From Fragum whitleyi (Eukaryota > Mollusca > Bivalvia > Cardiida > Cardiidae), in assembly GCA_948146395.1 (NCBI GenBank), contig OX411559.1, positions 2,900,501 through 2,964,500 of the forward strand: a stretch of DNA of 64,000 nt, given 5' to 3'. Positions within the stretch are counted from its first letter, which is position 1; every line of letters starts with the position of its first letter. The position numbers were made by a program, and so were the translations under genes. Below the pieces are notes generated by a model. The model did no database searches. It was given only the letters and a program-made list of their open reading frames with translations, and was not told the DNA's origin. Positions 45,363 to 57,443 of the stretch are shown in pieces.

Positions 45363-45519
45363 AGGGATGAGTGTCTTTTTCACTGCGTTTATTGGGGTAT
45401 AAACTGCAATTGCCTTAGCACATGGCAAATAACGCCCGTAGGGTGTTATGATTAAGCCATGTGCTAAGGCAATTGCACTTTATACCCCAATGAACGCAGT
45501 GAAAAAGACACTCGTCCCT
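45363..45519. mobile_element. Foldback MITE with about 64-bp near-identical arms
   Basis: Left arm AGGGATGAGTGTC...GCACATGGC and right arm GCCATGTGC...GACACTCGTCCCT match except for about four positions. The loop is about 28 bp. Flanks are TATA-like. No coding capacity. Confidence 0.8.
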
Positions 45520-46760
45520 TATAATTGCAATCATCTAGATCGAAGAAACTATTAAAATACTCAGCCAAACATTAAAGCTTAAAGTCCACTTTCTGCTCGT
45601 ATAAATTACACGATCTATTTTTAGATCGTGTATTGTTTATCTCGCTATCGAAGTGAAATGTCATATAGTAAAACAAATGATATACAAATGAAAGACAACA
45701 TTAAAATTCGTAGAGGTTCTTATGACAAATAAGCTTGTTACTGCCAAGTTAGTCTGTATTTTTGAACGAAAACGGCGTGGTCGGTCTTTGTTGAGAGGGT
45801 TGCTTGAAGGTCTTCGTCGACTCGCTGTTTTCTAAGTTTAGGTCGGCTCAGAATCAGAACTGCATGCTTGTTATCGTAAATTCTTTCGAAAATATATCAA
45901 TTCAAAATAGATTGAATAGCAATGTTGCGTTGGTGATCGGGAACTAGGTTAATTCGAGTTCCTTCAACACAGGACTTGCAGATCAAATTTCGGGGGTTTC
46001 CCGAAAGACCTATTGCATTTTATACAGAAATAAAGTGCAATGGATTTCCCCACGTGATGCGATTTAAACCAATCAGAGTTCTTTATTTTATTGGATTGAA
46101 ATTATTAACCTATTACATTACTGGTCCTGAGGAGTGAAATTATAAGTTTAGTAGTAAAAAACTTTGCAAATTAGTTTATAACGTGAAGCATTATCATATT
46201 GTTGCCGTGTAAATGACCGTCATCATAGATGTGGAAACGTCGTTTCAATAATGGGATCCTACACAAAACCAGTCATATCCTATGCCTAACTGTTTTAGAC
46301 AGTTAGCTTTTTTGATTTTTCTCTTTTGGCCCTTTTTTGCTGACGTGAAAGCCTCAGGTACTCAAGTTCATTGCCCAACAGAATTTAACAAAGAATTCCG
46401 AAAAAAAAAACAACTAAGGATCATTTCAGTCAAGTTTAGTTAAATATTTTGATGAGTTTCAGGGGAAAAAATACAAAAAGATCCAGAAGGCCAATTTGTT
46501 GCTGACGCGGCAGACCAAAGCACATATGATATTGACTTGATCAGAATTTAATGAAGAAATCTGAAGAGCATATCCCAAGAATCATTCCTGAGAAATAAGA
46601 TTGAAATCTTAAGGGTTGTTCCAGTGGGTTATTCCAGTGAAGCAGATTCATTTGAAATTCACCATCAGAAGCCATTTTTGGTGTCGCGGCAGCCCTGGCA
46701 CCTATGATATTAAAGAGCTCTTCCAAACTTTAGATCATTCATGTGAAGTTAGGTTTATTT
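45520..46760. other. No gene recognised
   Basis: Contains a small perfect hairpin, ACACGATCTA TTTT TAGATCGTGT (45608-45631). Short open frames on both strands lack recognisable domains. Confidence 0.4.
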
Positions 46761-46767
46761 CTGTACA

Positions 46768-47225
46768 ATAGCTGAAAGCCACTGGGGCTATTGTCATGGG
46801 GTTGTGTCCGTCGTGCGTCCGTCCGTGCATCCGGTCATAAACTTTTTCTTTAGAAATCTTCTCAGAAACTAGTGGATGAGTTTCAACCAAACTTCATAGG
46901 AATTATCCTTGGGTGATCCTCTTTTAAAGTTGTTCAAGAAATTTTGATCAAATGAAAAACATGGATTTGATGGGCGTAACTAATTTCCAAGTATGATAAA
47001 AAGTGAGTTTTCTCAGAATGTAACTGATGAATATCAACTAAATTTCACTGGAATGATCCTTGAGTGACCCAAAAATTATTGTGAACGGATGAAAAATATG
47101 TATTTTATGAGCGGAGGTCACTTAAGTGTTATAAAGTGGAAACTTTGAAAAATCATTTTCTCAGAATCTAGTTGGTCGGTATCAACCAAATTGCACTGGA
47201 ATGATCCTTGGGTGACCCTCAACAA
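46768..47225 (+). mobile_element. Family B element, truncated at both ends
   Basis: Starts inside the 5' hairpin (TAGCTGAAAGCCACTGGGGC), continues with a short CCGT tract and fewer than three family B units, and fades after TGACCCTC at about 47222. Confidence 0.7.
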
Positions 47226-48100
47226 GATGATCTAAATGCTTTATTTCGATTTTTTGAAAAGGAAATTTTGGGTCACCGATCTGAGCTTATTTTTCTCAGA
47301 GCTGATTGAAAACAGGTAAAAGAAATATGAAGTGTCCTTTAGTTTTTGCCTTTCATTTTCTTTGAAAAATACATCCTTGAATAGAAGTTATACGTATGCA
47401 CAAATGAGTATAAATGTTCTGAAAGTAACTGATTTATGTTTGATCTAAGAACAACAACCCATCCCACTTAATTATTAAAAGAATATGGTTATTTGATGAA
47501 GCAAAAGGAAAATATGACACTTTTATTCGGTACCTAATAGAAGTATATTTTTCTTTTATATTGAGGGCTACTAATGCATGCTTCACAGTAAGATAAATAT
47601 AGTTCTGCTATTAACTTTTTTCTTACACTATCAAAATAAATTTCTGAATAAATGAAGAAATTTAATATGAGAAAAACTTGGGGTCACACTCTTACCTTTT
47701 TATGAGTTTGGCTTGTTTGTTAAAATAAAGGGAGGTAATCAAAAAGAATAATCAAATTTCAAAACACATTTTCCAATATCAAAAATATCAAATTTGTTGA
47801 TATTCTGGTTCAAGGATATGAGGTATGGTTTTTTTTTAACCATTTTCGTAAGTTTAATTTGCTTCCTCCTCGAAAAATAGGCAAGGGGTAATATTGAATA
47901 CTTGCTTTGTCGTTTTCTCTGAATAAGCTAAAATCAGAATAAAAGCCCACAGAAATTGGTAGAAAAAATAAATTTATGAAGTTATACAATTTTTGTTCGG
48001 AATTTTTCAACCTTAAATAATGCAGCTTATATTATTTTATAAAAAAAAAAAGTTTGAAATTCGACTCATAGTTTTATTACGATCATACAAACGTTTTTTA
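47226..48100. other. No gene recognised; upstream of zinc-finger gene
   Basis: AT-rich. A promoter for the gene at 48101 would lie here, but no TATA box in a convincing position was identified. Confidence 0.4.
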
Positions 48101-49119
48101 ATGGCGGGAAATCAAAGTCCTGATTTTCGGACGTCTGTAACGCAAATTAATGTTTCTTCTGGTTTCTCCTTTGGCAATTCCATTGGAGCCATTCTCGGTC
48201 CTCCAGGGCCTCAAGTATTTTTTGTTTTCCTGTGTATAGATGACTCGTTTAATTACTTTGGTTCTTCATAACAATTCATTGTGCTTTATGGTTACCCTTT
48301 CAGGTACTTTAGGCATTATCTGAGGAATTGATAAAGAAAATGGAAAAAGCAATACAATGCAAGGTGAAAATAAATGAGGGGAAAATGACGAATAAAGTGT
48401 GTAAAAGACACAAGTTACCAGACGAATTTACTTGTGACACGTGCAATAAAAAATTTGCACAGCGTTACAGAATAGTAAGACATATAATGACACACCTAGA
48501 ACACAGGGAAAAATTCAAATGTAGTTTTTGTCCTAAGGAATTAGATACAAAACAAGGCCGAAGTAGACATGAAATGATTCATTCTGGAGTGACACCTTTC
48601 ATGTGCGAAATCTGTGGCATGAAATTTCATCGTGAAGATTTTCTTATAAGGCACAAATACGAGGATCACAGCTTAGGTCTTCCTTATCTTTGTGATTTTT
48701 GTGGAAAAGCTTTCAGACGATTTCATTATTATGCGAGGCACAAGACTTTACATACGGGTGAAAAGAGATACGAATGCAAAATTTGCTGTAAACGATTCCG
48801 GTTGGCTACTACTTTGAGTAAACATATTAAGATTCACCAAATGATGAAATGTGCTATTTGTTCTGCGATGGTTAGAAGCAAAATGGAATTACAGCGACAT
48901 GAGAAGATCCATTTCAAAAAAGAATATCAGTGTGATCAATGTGAAGCGTCTTTCAGTCAAAATTGTAATCTGACTAAACATAAAATTATACACCAAGGAT
49001 TAAAACCATATAAATGCCATGTTAAATTTTGTAAATGTGCATATGCTCATAAGAGCAATTTGAATGCTCATATAAAGAGAGCTCATAGGCATGAAGTAAT
49101 TGTGAACAATGATAATTAG
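48101..49119 (+). CDS. C2H2 zinc-finger protein, two exons, about 306 aa
   Basis: Proposed join 48101-48214 and 48313-49119. Exon 1 encodes MAGNQSPDFRTSVTQINVSS and a Gly/Ser-rich stretch ending GPPGPQ at a GT donor (48215). Exon 2 follows TTTAG (48312) and stays in phase (ALSEELIKKMEK). Eight C2H2 fingers follow from about residue 75 with 22-28-residue spacing and a TGEK-type linker only after finger 4: CDTC, CSFC, CEIC, CDFC, CKIC, CAIC, CDQC, and a last finger with wider Cys spacing (CHVKFC). Likely a nuclear DNA-binding protein; target unknown. The exon-2 start is firm by comparison with copy 1 at 14070; exon 1 is less certain because the donor (GTATTT) is weak. No stop or lost zinc ligand in fingers 1-7. 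Confidence 0.82.
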
Positions 49120-49196
49120 GCTGTGTGTGACAATTCCACTCATTTGAGACGAGCATTAGGTGCAAAACAATGTGCTGCCTAGGCAGCAAAATCCAT

Positions 49197-49260
49197 TCGG
49201 AACACCACTCGGCCAATCTCGCGATCAATCGGAACACCACTCGGCCAATCTCATGATCAA
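49197..49260. repeat. 32-bp tandem duplication
   Basis: Two units, 49197-49228 and 49229-49260 (TCGGAACACCACTCGGCCAA...), with two differences. Just downstream of the zinc-finger gene. Confidence 0.85.
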
Positions 49261-50147
49261 CCTCAATCGGGAACCCTCGGCGATTCTATGGAATAGAACT
49301 CGGGAATGATACGGACGCAGCCATGAAAGCTCGCCATTTCGCGCGTAGGTTTATATGACGTCACAAACATCAACGATCTTGCTAAGGATGACGTTGCATA
49401 AAATAAAATCAACGAAAGAATGAAAGTGGGCATATTATGATTTGATAAGAAAACGCAGCGTTTTGTCATCAAATTATAGTATGCCCAAAAGAGCTCCAAA
49501 GATGATCAGAGAGAATTAATAAAATGTGATTTTCTACAGGCGTATTAACGGAAGAACCACCAGCAGCTGAATTACCTGAAAATGACCCAAAATTAATACA
49601 CTTACGTCCGAGGTTCTTTTCAGTTTACGGAAAAGTCCGAGCGATGTTCCACATAGATCAACCTCGGAAGTACATAGACGGACTATTTTCAAAAATTACG
49701 GGAAATTCTTGGAAAAACTTGATGACGTAAGTTAAAATGGCGTCAGCCCTCGAAACTTTGAGTGAAAACATTCGATGTCGCAAACGCTACTCGTTTAAGT
49801 CACCGACGTGAAACCATCGTATCATTATATTAATATCTTTAGGATTCTTATTAAATAACGACTGAAAAAATCGTAATTTTTGAGAATGATTCGTCATTCT
49901 CAAAAATTAAGATTTTTCAGCCGTCATATACTGTAAAAGATAAAAATCTACAGTGCTATTTTTTCTTACACTGTTTCCGCCTCACAAAATGCACAATTTT
50001 GTTACATACCCATCCGCCTAACATACATCCGAGGTATGTTGTAGTTTACGGAAATGGCCGAGTGATATTCCGAATGAACAAAACCGTGTAATTTAATCAA
50101 TGTCTCGCTGCCTAAAGATATAGTGAGGCCTTATTTATCTGTAAAAT
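49261..50147. repeat. Repeat-derived DNA with a perfect-stem hairpin
   Basis: GTCCGAGGTTCTTTTCAGTT at 49606 has a diverged second copy near 50026. 49860-49924 is a hairpin (GACTGAAAAAATC.../...GATTTTTCAGCCGTC) whose arms include AATTTTTGAGAATGA and its exact inverse. No gene. Confidence 0.5.
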
Positions 50148-50265
50148 GACAAGCGAAGACCCTGGACAGACTGTGCGGATGCACAGGCAGGCCATAGTCT
50201 TTCCTTGGCGCACTGTTGAAGTTGTTGGAAATATCACACACAGGCTCAAACAAGGGTCCTTGTAC
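50148..50265 (+). repeat. Short interspersed repeat, copy 2
   Basis: GACTGTGCGGATGCACAGGC and GAAGTTGTTGGAAATATCAC match, inverted, the copy at 23874-24000. Confidence 0.6.
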
Positions 50266-50703
50266 AGAAAGAAAAAAATGCATACAGGGTTGCAACCAAG
50301 GTTCCTTTTAAAACTACGAATTATCTTTTTGACACCACAGGAAATTGGCTTTTATGTTTTTTTCACTGAAATACACAAATATTTTAAGGTTGTCTTGAAT
50401 ATTTTATAGGATCCAAAAACTAGTTACTTTTTAAAATTCAGCTAGATACGCCAAAAATGACTGTAAGATGCATTGCAGATTTACATGTACTATGAAATAG
50501 GAGCTGTCTGAGACTGATAATCCAGGGCTTGTGTTGACCCCTTGACACTGAATTCCTAGGGGTCAAAACTGCTCTTTGAATGGGTTAAAACATTAAAAAA
50601 AACTTAAGAAAGGGATAAAGAGTATTTTTTTCCTAGTAATGCTGATTGATTTCTGTAATTTTCTCCTTTATATCTTTATGAGGAATTCATGTTTCATATC
50701 TCT
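50266..50703. other. No gene recognised
   Basis: AT-rich linker before a SINE. Confidence 0.35.
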
Positions 50704-50715
50704 TATAAAATATGA

Positions 50716-51004
50716 TTTGATTTGATTTGAATTGGGGTTTTACGTCGCTTTCAACAATCTTTCAGTTATATCGCGACGACTGGAGCACCTAACGATGGAT
50801 TCCTGGTATTTCTCACACCAGTACTACCACCACATCCCTTTCCTAGCCTCCAGTTGCTATTCCACATAGGTTTACAATTATCTACCCATTGGTGGAAGAC
50901 AAATGTCGGAAAGGATAAGTGCCGCGGCCGGGGATCGAACCCGTGCGAATTTAGACCCCTGGATTAGAAGTCCGGCGCGCTACCAACTGCGCTATTGCCG
51001 CGGC
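50716..51004 (-). mobile_element. Full-length tRNA-derived SINE, head type 1
   Basis: Flanked by an exact 12-bp duplication TATAAAATATGA (50704-50715, 51005-51016). On the minus strand the head has an A box TAGCGCAGTTGG (50994-50983) and a B box GGTTCGATCCC (50941-50931) in a cloverleaf-like sequence whose anticodon-loop region reads CTTCTAA. A conserved body (about 160 bp) and a GATTTGATTTG-type tail (read in reverse) follow. Transcription by RNA polymerase III is expected from the boxes; mobilisation would rely on a LINE. Confidence 0.9.
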
Positions 51005-51016
51005 TATAAAATATGA

Positions 51017-51387
51017 AGGAGACAAATTATTATGCAGCAGAGTCAAGGTGTGATTGTTTTTTTTAAAAGGGGACGAAAAATGACCCCATGATAGATAATT
51101 TCAGGGGTCAAAAATGATATCCTCAGATTTAAGGTGGTCTAACCCTGGTTTAAGGCTCAAACACAAGCCCTGTTATGCAACAAAATTGTATACCATATTT
51201 AGACAAGAAAGACTTACTGAATGTTTTTACAGTTTGAAATTAGGGTTCACAAGAAATCTGGAGTCTGAATCTACAATTAATGAATACAAGATAGTCATTC
51301 AGGTTTTAAGGTCCGCTGGTCGAAGGTCACTGGAGCTAATGTTATTGCACTTTGTCCGTCGTGCGTCTGTGTGTCCATACGTGCGTC
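51017..51387. other. Unassigned, ends in a family B-like start fragment
   Basis: 51318-51375 (GGTCACTGGAGCTAATG, GTCCGTCGTGCGTC) looks like the beginning of a family B-type element joined directly to family A sequence at 51388. Confidence 0.4.
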
Positions 51388-51485
51388 AGGTGAGCTATTG
51401 TGATCACTCACCGTCTGCCATCGGTCCATCGTCCGTCTGTCTGTCCGTGCGTCTGTCAAAAATTTCTTCAAGCAATCCCGTCTAA

Positions 51486-51763
51486 TGCCGCCGTCATAGC
51501 ACAGTTGGTATCGCGTCGGACTGTCACTATAGAGTCCCCGGGTTCGATCCCCGACGGTGGTACTCATTCTTTCCGACTATTTGTCTCTCACCAATGTGTC
51601 GATAATCGTAGACCTATGTGAGATAGCAGCTGGAGGCTAGGAAAGGATGTAATGGTAGTACTGGTGTGAGAAATACCAAGAATTCATTGTTAGGTGCTCC
51701 AGCCGCCGCGATATGACTGATATAATGTTGAAAGCGGCGTAAATCCCCATTCAATCAATCAAT
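51486..51763 (+). mobile_element. Full-length tRNA-derived SINE, head type 2
   Basis: Flanked by the exact 13-bp duplication CAATCCCGTCTAA (51473-51485, 51764-51776). A box TAGCACAGTTGG at 51497-51508 and B box GGTTCGATCCC at 51541-51551; the anticodon-loop region reads CTGTCAC. The body and CAATCAAT tail are those of the SINE at 50716, but the head differs. It sits inside the composite family A element. Confidence 0.92.
51497..51551 (+). promoter_or_regulatory. RNA polymerase III A and B boxes of SINE
   Basis: A box at 51497-51508 and B box at 51541-51551, at tRNA-like spacing. Both match the usual consensus well. Confidence 0.85.
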
Positions 51764-54059
51764 CAATCCCGTCTAAACAACTGGGCCATGCAAGCTGAAA
51801 TTTTATGTATGTTCCTTGGATGAAGCTCTTCCAATGTTGTTAACAGAATTTAATTCCATCTAAAATTCTGGTTTCATATGGTAACGGAAAGGCCGAACAC
51901 TTAGATTCAACTCTTTTCTACCTTTACTGCTGAGCCAGTTAAGATGAAAGCTTATGTCTTGGCGGTTGTCCTGGGTAAGCCCGTTGCGTCCTTGCAAAAG
52001 CTTTTATTTTAACATCTTCTCCTCTGAAACCCAGGGCAAAATGTCAAAAAAAAAAAAAATTACAAAAATGATCCCTTAGACATGCTCTGTGATTCCTTCG
52101 ATAAATTCCGATCGGGTTGATACTTTAGGTACTACGGGCTGACGTGTCACCAAAAAATGGCCCGGATGGTAAAATATCTAAAAGAACATTCTTCTAAAAC
52201 TACTGGTCAGAATTCGACCAAACTCTACAGAAATGATCCTCAGCACAAAATCTTTCAGATTGCTTCGTTTAATTCGGATCGGGTTGATACTATTGGCGCT
52301 ACGAGCTGACGTGTCACCAAAAATTGGGCCTAAAAGGTGAAATGGTAAAAAACACAAAAAAACTCTGAAACCACTGGTTTGAATTCAACCAAACTTTACA
52401 GAAATGATCCTCAGGACATGCTCTTTCGTAACTTTCTAAGTGGAATTAAAATTTGATACTTTTGGCACTATGGGCTGACGTGTCAATAAAAAAGGGGCCC
52501 TCAAAGGTAAAATATGAAAAAAATATCTTCTTCTCTGAAAGTACTTGTTAGAATTCAACCAAACTTTACAGAAATGATCCTCAGGACATGCTCTTTCAGC
52601 TACCTTCATTAAATTCCAATTGAGTTGATCATGTTGAAGCCTTGACCCAGTTCTTGACCTTTAACCTACTTTCTAAAATATTGAATGATAAGGTCTATTA
52701 CTTTCTTCTGTCAATATTAAAGAGTTGTTGATGATTTTCTTTGATTCTGGGATCAATATGGACCCTGGCCGTGGCATTTGACCTACTTACCAAAGCATTG
52801 AATTATAAGGTCTAGGACTGTATAAAGTCAATAAAAAAAGGTTTGTAGATCATTGTCCTTGATTTTGGCATCATGATGACCCCTTGACCTACATTTAAGC
52901 CCCTGACCTACTTTCTTAAATATTGAATCATTTAGCTAGTACTGTGTTGAGTCAATACTTAGGTCAATAGATGATTGTCTTTGTTTCTAGCATTTAAGGT
53001 CTAGGACTGTATAAAGTCAGTAATTGTTGTTGGTAAATGATTGTCTTTGATTGTTGCATCAAATTGAACCTCTGACCCAGCTCTTGACCTTTTACCTACT
53101 TTTTAAAATATTAATTCATAAGGTCAAGGACTTTATTAAGACAATAATAAAGGTTGGTAGATGATTTTATTTGAATCTTGGATCATGATGAACCCTTGAC
53201 CCTGACCATGACCTTTTACCTTCTTTCTTTAATATTGAATAATTGTTGGTAGACAATTGTCTTTGATTGCCCAATCTTCATGAGACTTGATCAGAATATT
53301 TGCCAGGCCACAAGGATGAACCCTTTGAAAATGGAAAGGATCCATGCCATATCAAGGGAAAAGAGGCCTTAATGCCAATTTTCTTGTTTACACTCTAGAG
53401 ACCACAAATATGGCCAAATCTTCATGAGACTTGATCAGAATATTTGCCAGGTTTTCAGGAGGAATGCTTTTGAAAATGGAAAGGATCCATGCCATATCAC
53501 AGGAAAAGGGGCCTTAATGCCAATTTTCTTGTTTACACCCTTGAGGCCACTAATTTGGCCATATCTTCATTAAACTTGGTCAGAATGTTGGTCAGGATGC
53601 AAGAATGAACCCTATTGAATATGGGAAGTATCCATGCCATATCACAGTAAAAAGGGTCTTAATAACAATTTTCTTGTTCACACTCTAGAGGCCACAAATA
53701 TGGTCCAATCTCCAAGGAACTTGATCAGAATGTTGGCCATGTCTCGAGGATGAATCCTTTTGAAAAAGGGAAGGATACATGCAGTATTAAGGGAAAAGGG
53801 GCCTGACAATTTATGTTTACACTCTAGTCTCTAGAGGCCACATTTGGTTCAATAGTCATGAAACTTGGGCAGAATGTTGGCCAGGTCACATGAAACTGGT
53901 TTAGAAAAGAAACTTATGCAGGGATCATAGGAATAGAATAATGTCTTTCTTTGCATAATCTAATGGTCATTTAATGATCTTTAAAGCATTTAATTTTGCT
54001 AAGGGAGGACTCAAAGAGACGAAGGTGAGCAATATAGGACCATCATGGTCCTCTTGTTA

Positions 54060-55310
54060 CATGAATGATCCTTTTTGACCCTATAGCAGTCTACAAGAAA
54101 TTATTATGATGGGATGAAAAATATTGGCGGAGGTCATTTCTCTATATGTAATATAACGGAAATTTTGAAAATCATTTTCTCAGAATCTAATGGATGGTTA
54201 TCAACCAAATGTCTCTGGAATGATCCTTGAGTGACACTTTATCAGTCTACAAAATATTATTGTGATCATCTTTCAAAGTTGTTCAAGACATTTTGATCGG
54301 ATGAAAAACATAAATTAAAAGGGCGTGGCTAATTTCCAAGTTTGGTTAAAAGTGACTTTTCTCGGACTCTTATTGATCGATACCAATTAATTTTTACATG
54401 AATGATCCTTTTTGACCCTATAGCAGTCTACAAGAAATTATTATGATCGGATGAAAAATATTGGCGGAGGTCATTTATCTATATGTAATATAACGGAAAC
54501 TTTGAAAATCATTTTCTCAGAATCTAATCGATGGTTATCAACCAAATGTCTCTGGAATGATCCTTGAGTGACACTTTATCAGTCTACAAAATATCACTGT
54601 GATCGGATGAAAATTTGTCTTTTATGGGCGGGGGTCATTTCTCTTTAATGTTAGATAATGGAAACTTTGAAAATCATTTCTCAGAATCAATCTGGTTGAT
54701 ATCAACAAAATTTCATCAGAATTATCCTTTAGTGACCCGGTATCAGTCTACAAAAAAATTTTTGATCAGATTGAAGATGTATCTTTTTATGCGGAGGTCA
54801 TTTCTCTATATGTTATATAACGGAAACTTTGAAAATCATTTTCGCAGCAGCTAGTTAATGGATATTTACAAATTCTACTAGAATGTTCCTAAAGCGACCC
54901 TCTATCAGTTTACATTTTTTTTGTGCAGATGAAAATATGTATTTCATGGGCATTAAGGTCATTTCTCTATATGTAATACAGTGGAATTTTGAAAATTATT
55001 TTCTCAGAATCTCACTGATTGATATCAACCAAATTTCACTTGAATTTTCCTTTTTTAACATTTATAAGACTACAAAATGGTATGTGATAGGATGATAGGA
55101 TGAATGATATGTATTTAATTTGCGGAGATCATTTTTTTTTTAGTTTTTCATTGACCATGTATTTTACTTTGCAGAAATATTGCAGCATGTGTCTTATCAT
55201 TAGTGTAGAAAAAAAGTGAAAACATAGTACTTAAAAAATCACTTATGTTTTCATCTCCTCATATAAGGTGATTCAGGTCTGCGGAGCGAAATAGCTGCTC
55301 TGTAATTTCT
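54060..55310 (+). mobile_element. Family B/C-type element, 5' end missing
   Basis: Family B units (GGTTATCAACCAAATGTCTC, TATCAGTCTACAAAATAT, GGCGGAGGTCATTT) to about 55130, then CAGGTCTGCGGAGCGAAATAG with AGCTGCTCTG at 55274-55302, a worn family C-like 3' end. It follows the preceding family A terminus directly. Confidence 0.6.
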
Positions 55311-55317
55311 TCTCTAC

Positions 55318-55745
55318 ATCATATAGAGGATAATCGTTTGTTTCAGTGTAAGATCTATTTATATTTCATTGAGTGAACAACAATAGCTATATTTTTACCG
55401 AGTGGCAGAGCCACGAGTGAAAATATAGCTTCTGTTGTTCACGAAATGAGATATTAATCGATCTTACTTGAAAACAAACGATTATTCTATTTCTTTTATG
55501 CGAAAAAAGAGACGAAATGTGAAGATTCTAGGACATATTTACGCAAAGCGCGTCATTTTGCACATGATTGCTATGCAACGTTCATTGTGACGTCACTTAT
55601 TTCGCCCCACATATATGACGTCAGATAGGGTGAAATCCACAAAAGCAGGGTATAATTTTTTGATAATTTCACTGTTTTTGTAGTGAGATTATCAAGTGAT
55701 AATCTACCGTTATTTTTCGATAAACCACCAAAAAAGCATTAAAGA
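55318..55745. mobile_element. MITE-like repeat, copy 2 (inverted relative to 14.9 kb)
   Basis: Starts GGATAATCGTTTGTTTCAGT and contains the same hairpin (TGAACAACAATAGC...GTTGTTCACG) and CAAGTGATAATCTACCG as 14911-15370, in the opposite orientation. The far TIR is missing. Confidence 0.65.
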
Positions 55746-56044
55746 AATGGCTCTATTGTGTGTAGTTATCTATGAGCCAACAATGTGTAGACAACAATAT
55801 TAGATCATAACTTTCTAAAGCGTTTTAATTTTTATGTGTCTAGCATAAAGTGCAAGTGGAGCAAAACAAGTTCCCTTGATCCTATTTTTTTTTAATTATA
55901 CGGGTGAAATTACACTTTTGAAACAACAATTCAAATACGTTTAGGGCGCGTAACAACGCTTTTTTGTCAACGACAAAATGGCGTTATTATGCATGTGATA
56001 CCTTCATTTGACAAACGAAGATGAGGTCTTATACTAGTTTTTTT
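55746..56044. other. No gene recognised
   Basis: Nothing recognised in this roughly 300-bp stretch. Confidence 0.35.
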
Positions 56045-57250
56045 AGCTCCACTGGCTGAAAGCCACTGGGGCTATTGTCATGGCGTTGTGTCCGTCGTGC
56101 GTCCGTCAGTCCGTCCGTCCGTGCGTGCGTGCGTCCGGTCGTAAACTTTTTCTTTAAAAATCTTCTCCTCAGAAACCTCTGGATGGATTTCAACCAAACT
56201 TCACAGGAATGATCCTTAGGTGACCCTTTTTCAAAGTTGTTCAAGAAATTTGGATCCAATGAAAAACATGGATTTAATGGGCGTGGCTAATTTCCAAATA
56301 TGGTAAAAAGTGACATTTCTCAGGTTCTAATAGATGGATATCAATTAAATTTTACATGAGTAATCCTTGGGTGACCTTCATCAGTCTACCAAAAATTATT
56401 GTGATCAGAAGAAAAATATGTATTTTATGGGCAGAGGTCATTTCTCTATATGTTATATAGTGGAAACTTCGAAAATCATTTTCTCAGAATCTAACTCAAA
56501 GATATCAACCAAATTTTACATGAATGATTCTTGGGTGACTTTTTATCAGTCTACCAAAAATCATTGTGATCAGATGAAAAATATGTATTTTATGAGCAGA
56601 GGTCATTTCTCTATATGTTATATAGTGGAAACTTTGAAAATCATTTTCTCAGCATCTCACTGATAGATATTAACCAAATTTTACATGAATGATCCTTGGG
56701 TGACCTTTTATCAGTCTACCAAACATTATTGTGATTTGATGAAAAATATGTATTCTATGGGCGGAGGTCATTTCTCTATATGTAATATAGTGGAAACTTT
56801 GAAAATCATTTTCTCAGAATGTAATGGATGGATATCAACCAAATTTCACTGGAATGATCCCTGGGTGACCCATTATCAGTCTACCAAAAATTATTGTGAT
56901 CGTATAAAAAATATGTATTTTATGGGCGGAGGTCATTTCTCTATATGTTATTTAGTGGAAACTTTGAAAATCTTTTTCTCAGAATGTAATTGATGGATAT
57001 CAATCAAACTTCATTAGAATGATCCTTGGGTGACCCATTATCATGCAGCCAAAAATTATTGTCATTGGATGAAAAATATGTCTTTTATGGGCGGTTGTCA
57101 TTTCTCTATATGTTATATAGTGGAAACTTTGAAAATCATTTCAACATCAGTAGAACCCCAAATATCTAAAAATCTAGTCAAAACTTAGATTTGCTATTAC
57201 AAGAAGTTCAAGCCTGTGGAGCGACTCAAGCCATTCATGGCTTTCTAGTT
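56045..57250 (+). mobile_element. Family B element, full length
   Basis: 5' hairpin, CCGT tract (56098-56138), about six units of about 160 bp, CTGTGGAGCGACTC, hairpin AAGCCATTCATGGCTT, then CTAG and TTT. Family G begins at once after it. Confidence 0.78.
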
Positions 57251-57443
57251 TAGACCCCTACCGGTGTTCACACCGGAGGGGACTATAGGTTTGCCCTCCG
57301 TCTGTCTGTCCGTCCGTCCGTCCGTCTGTCCGTCCGTCTGTCCGCTCAAATCTGGATCCCACGATAACTTAATAACTAAGCAAGTGTTTTTGATGAAAGT
57401 TGGTATATGACAAGATGGCAATGTGTAGATTATGCACATCATT

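Larger units (their letters stand above)
51388..54057 (+). mobile_element. Composite family A element with F, H and A-I units
   Basis: Begins CAGGTGAGCTATTGTGATC (5' part of family A), is interrupted by a SINE (51486-51763), then carries F-type units (about 51930-52640, period about 170 bp, AATTCAACCAAACTTTACAG), H-type units (about 52640-53250, GATGATTGTCTTTGATT and TGACCTACTTTC), and A-I units (53251-53990). It ends with GGTGAGCAATATAGG, the hairpin AGGACCATCATGGTCCT and CTTGTT (54052-54057). One pair of ends thus encloses three unit types. Confidence 0.6.

Noticed and set aside
49541..49731. Open stretch of about 60 codons with a good acceptor (TTTCTACAG) and donor (GTAAGT), looking like an internal exon
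   Set aside because: Parts of it recur as non-coding repeats at 50026 and 26351, and no partner exon or domain was recognised. Probably repeat-derived.
51486..51560. Possible tRNA gene
   Set aside because: The tRNA-like sequence is joined to a SINE body and tail with a target duplication, so it is a SINE head.
56367..56993. Two adjacent open frames of about 100 codons each with similar repeated peptides
   Set aside because: They are family B tandem units that happen to lack stops in one frame; no start context or domain.
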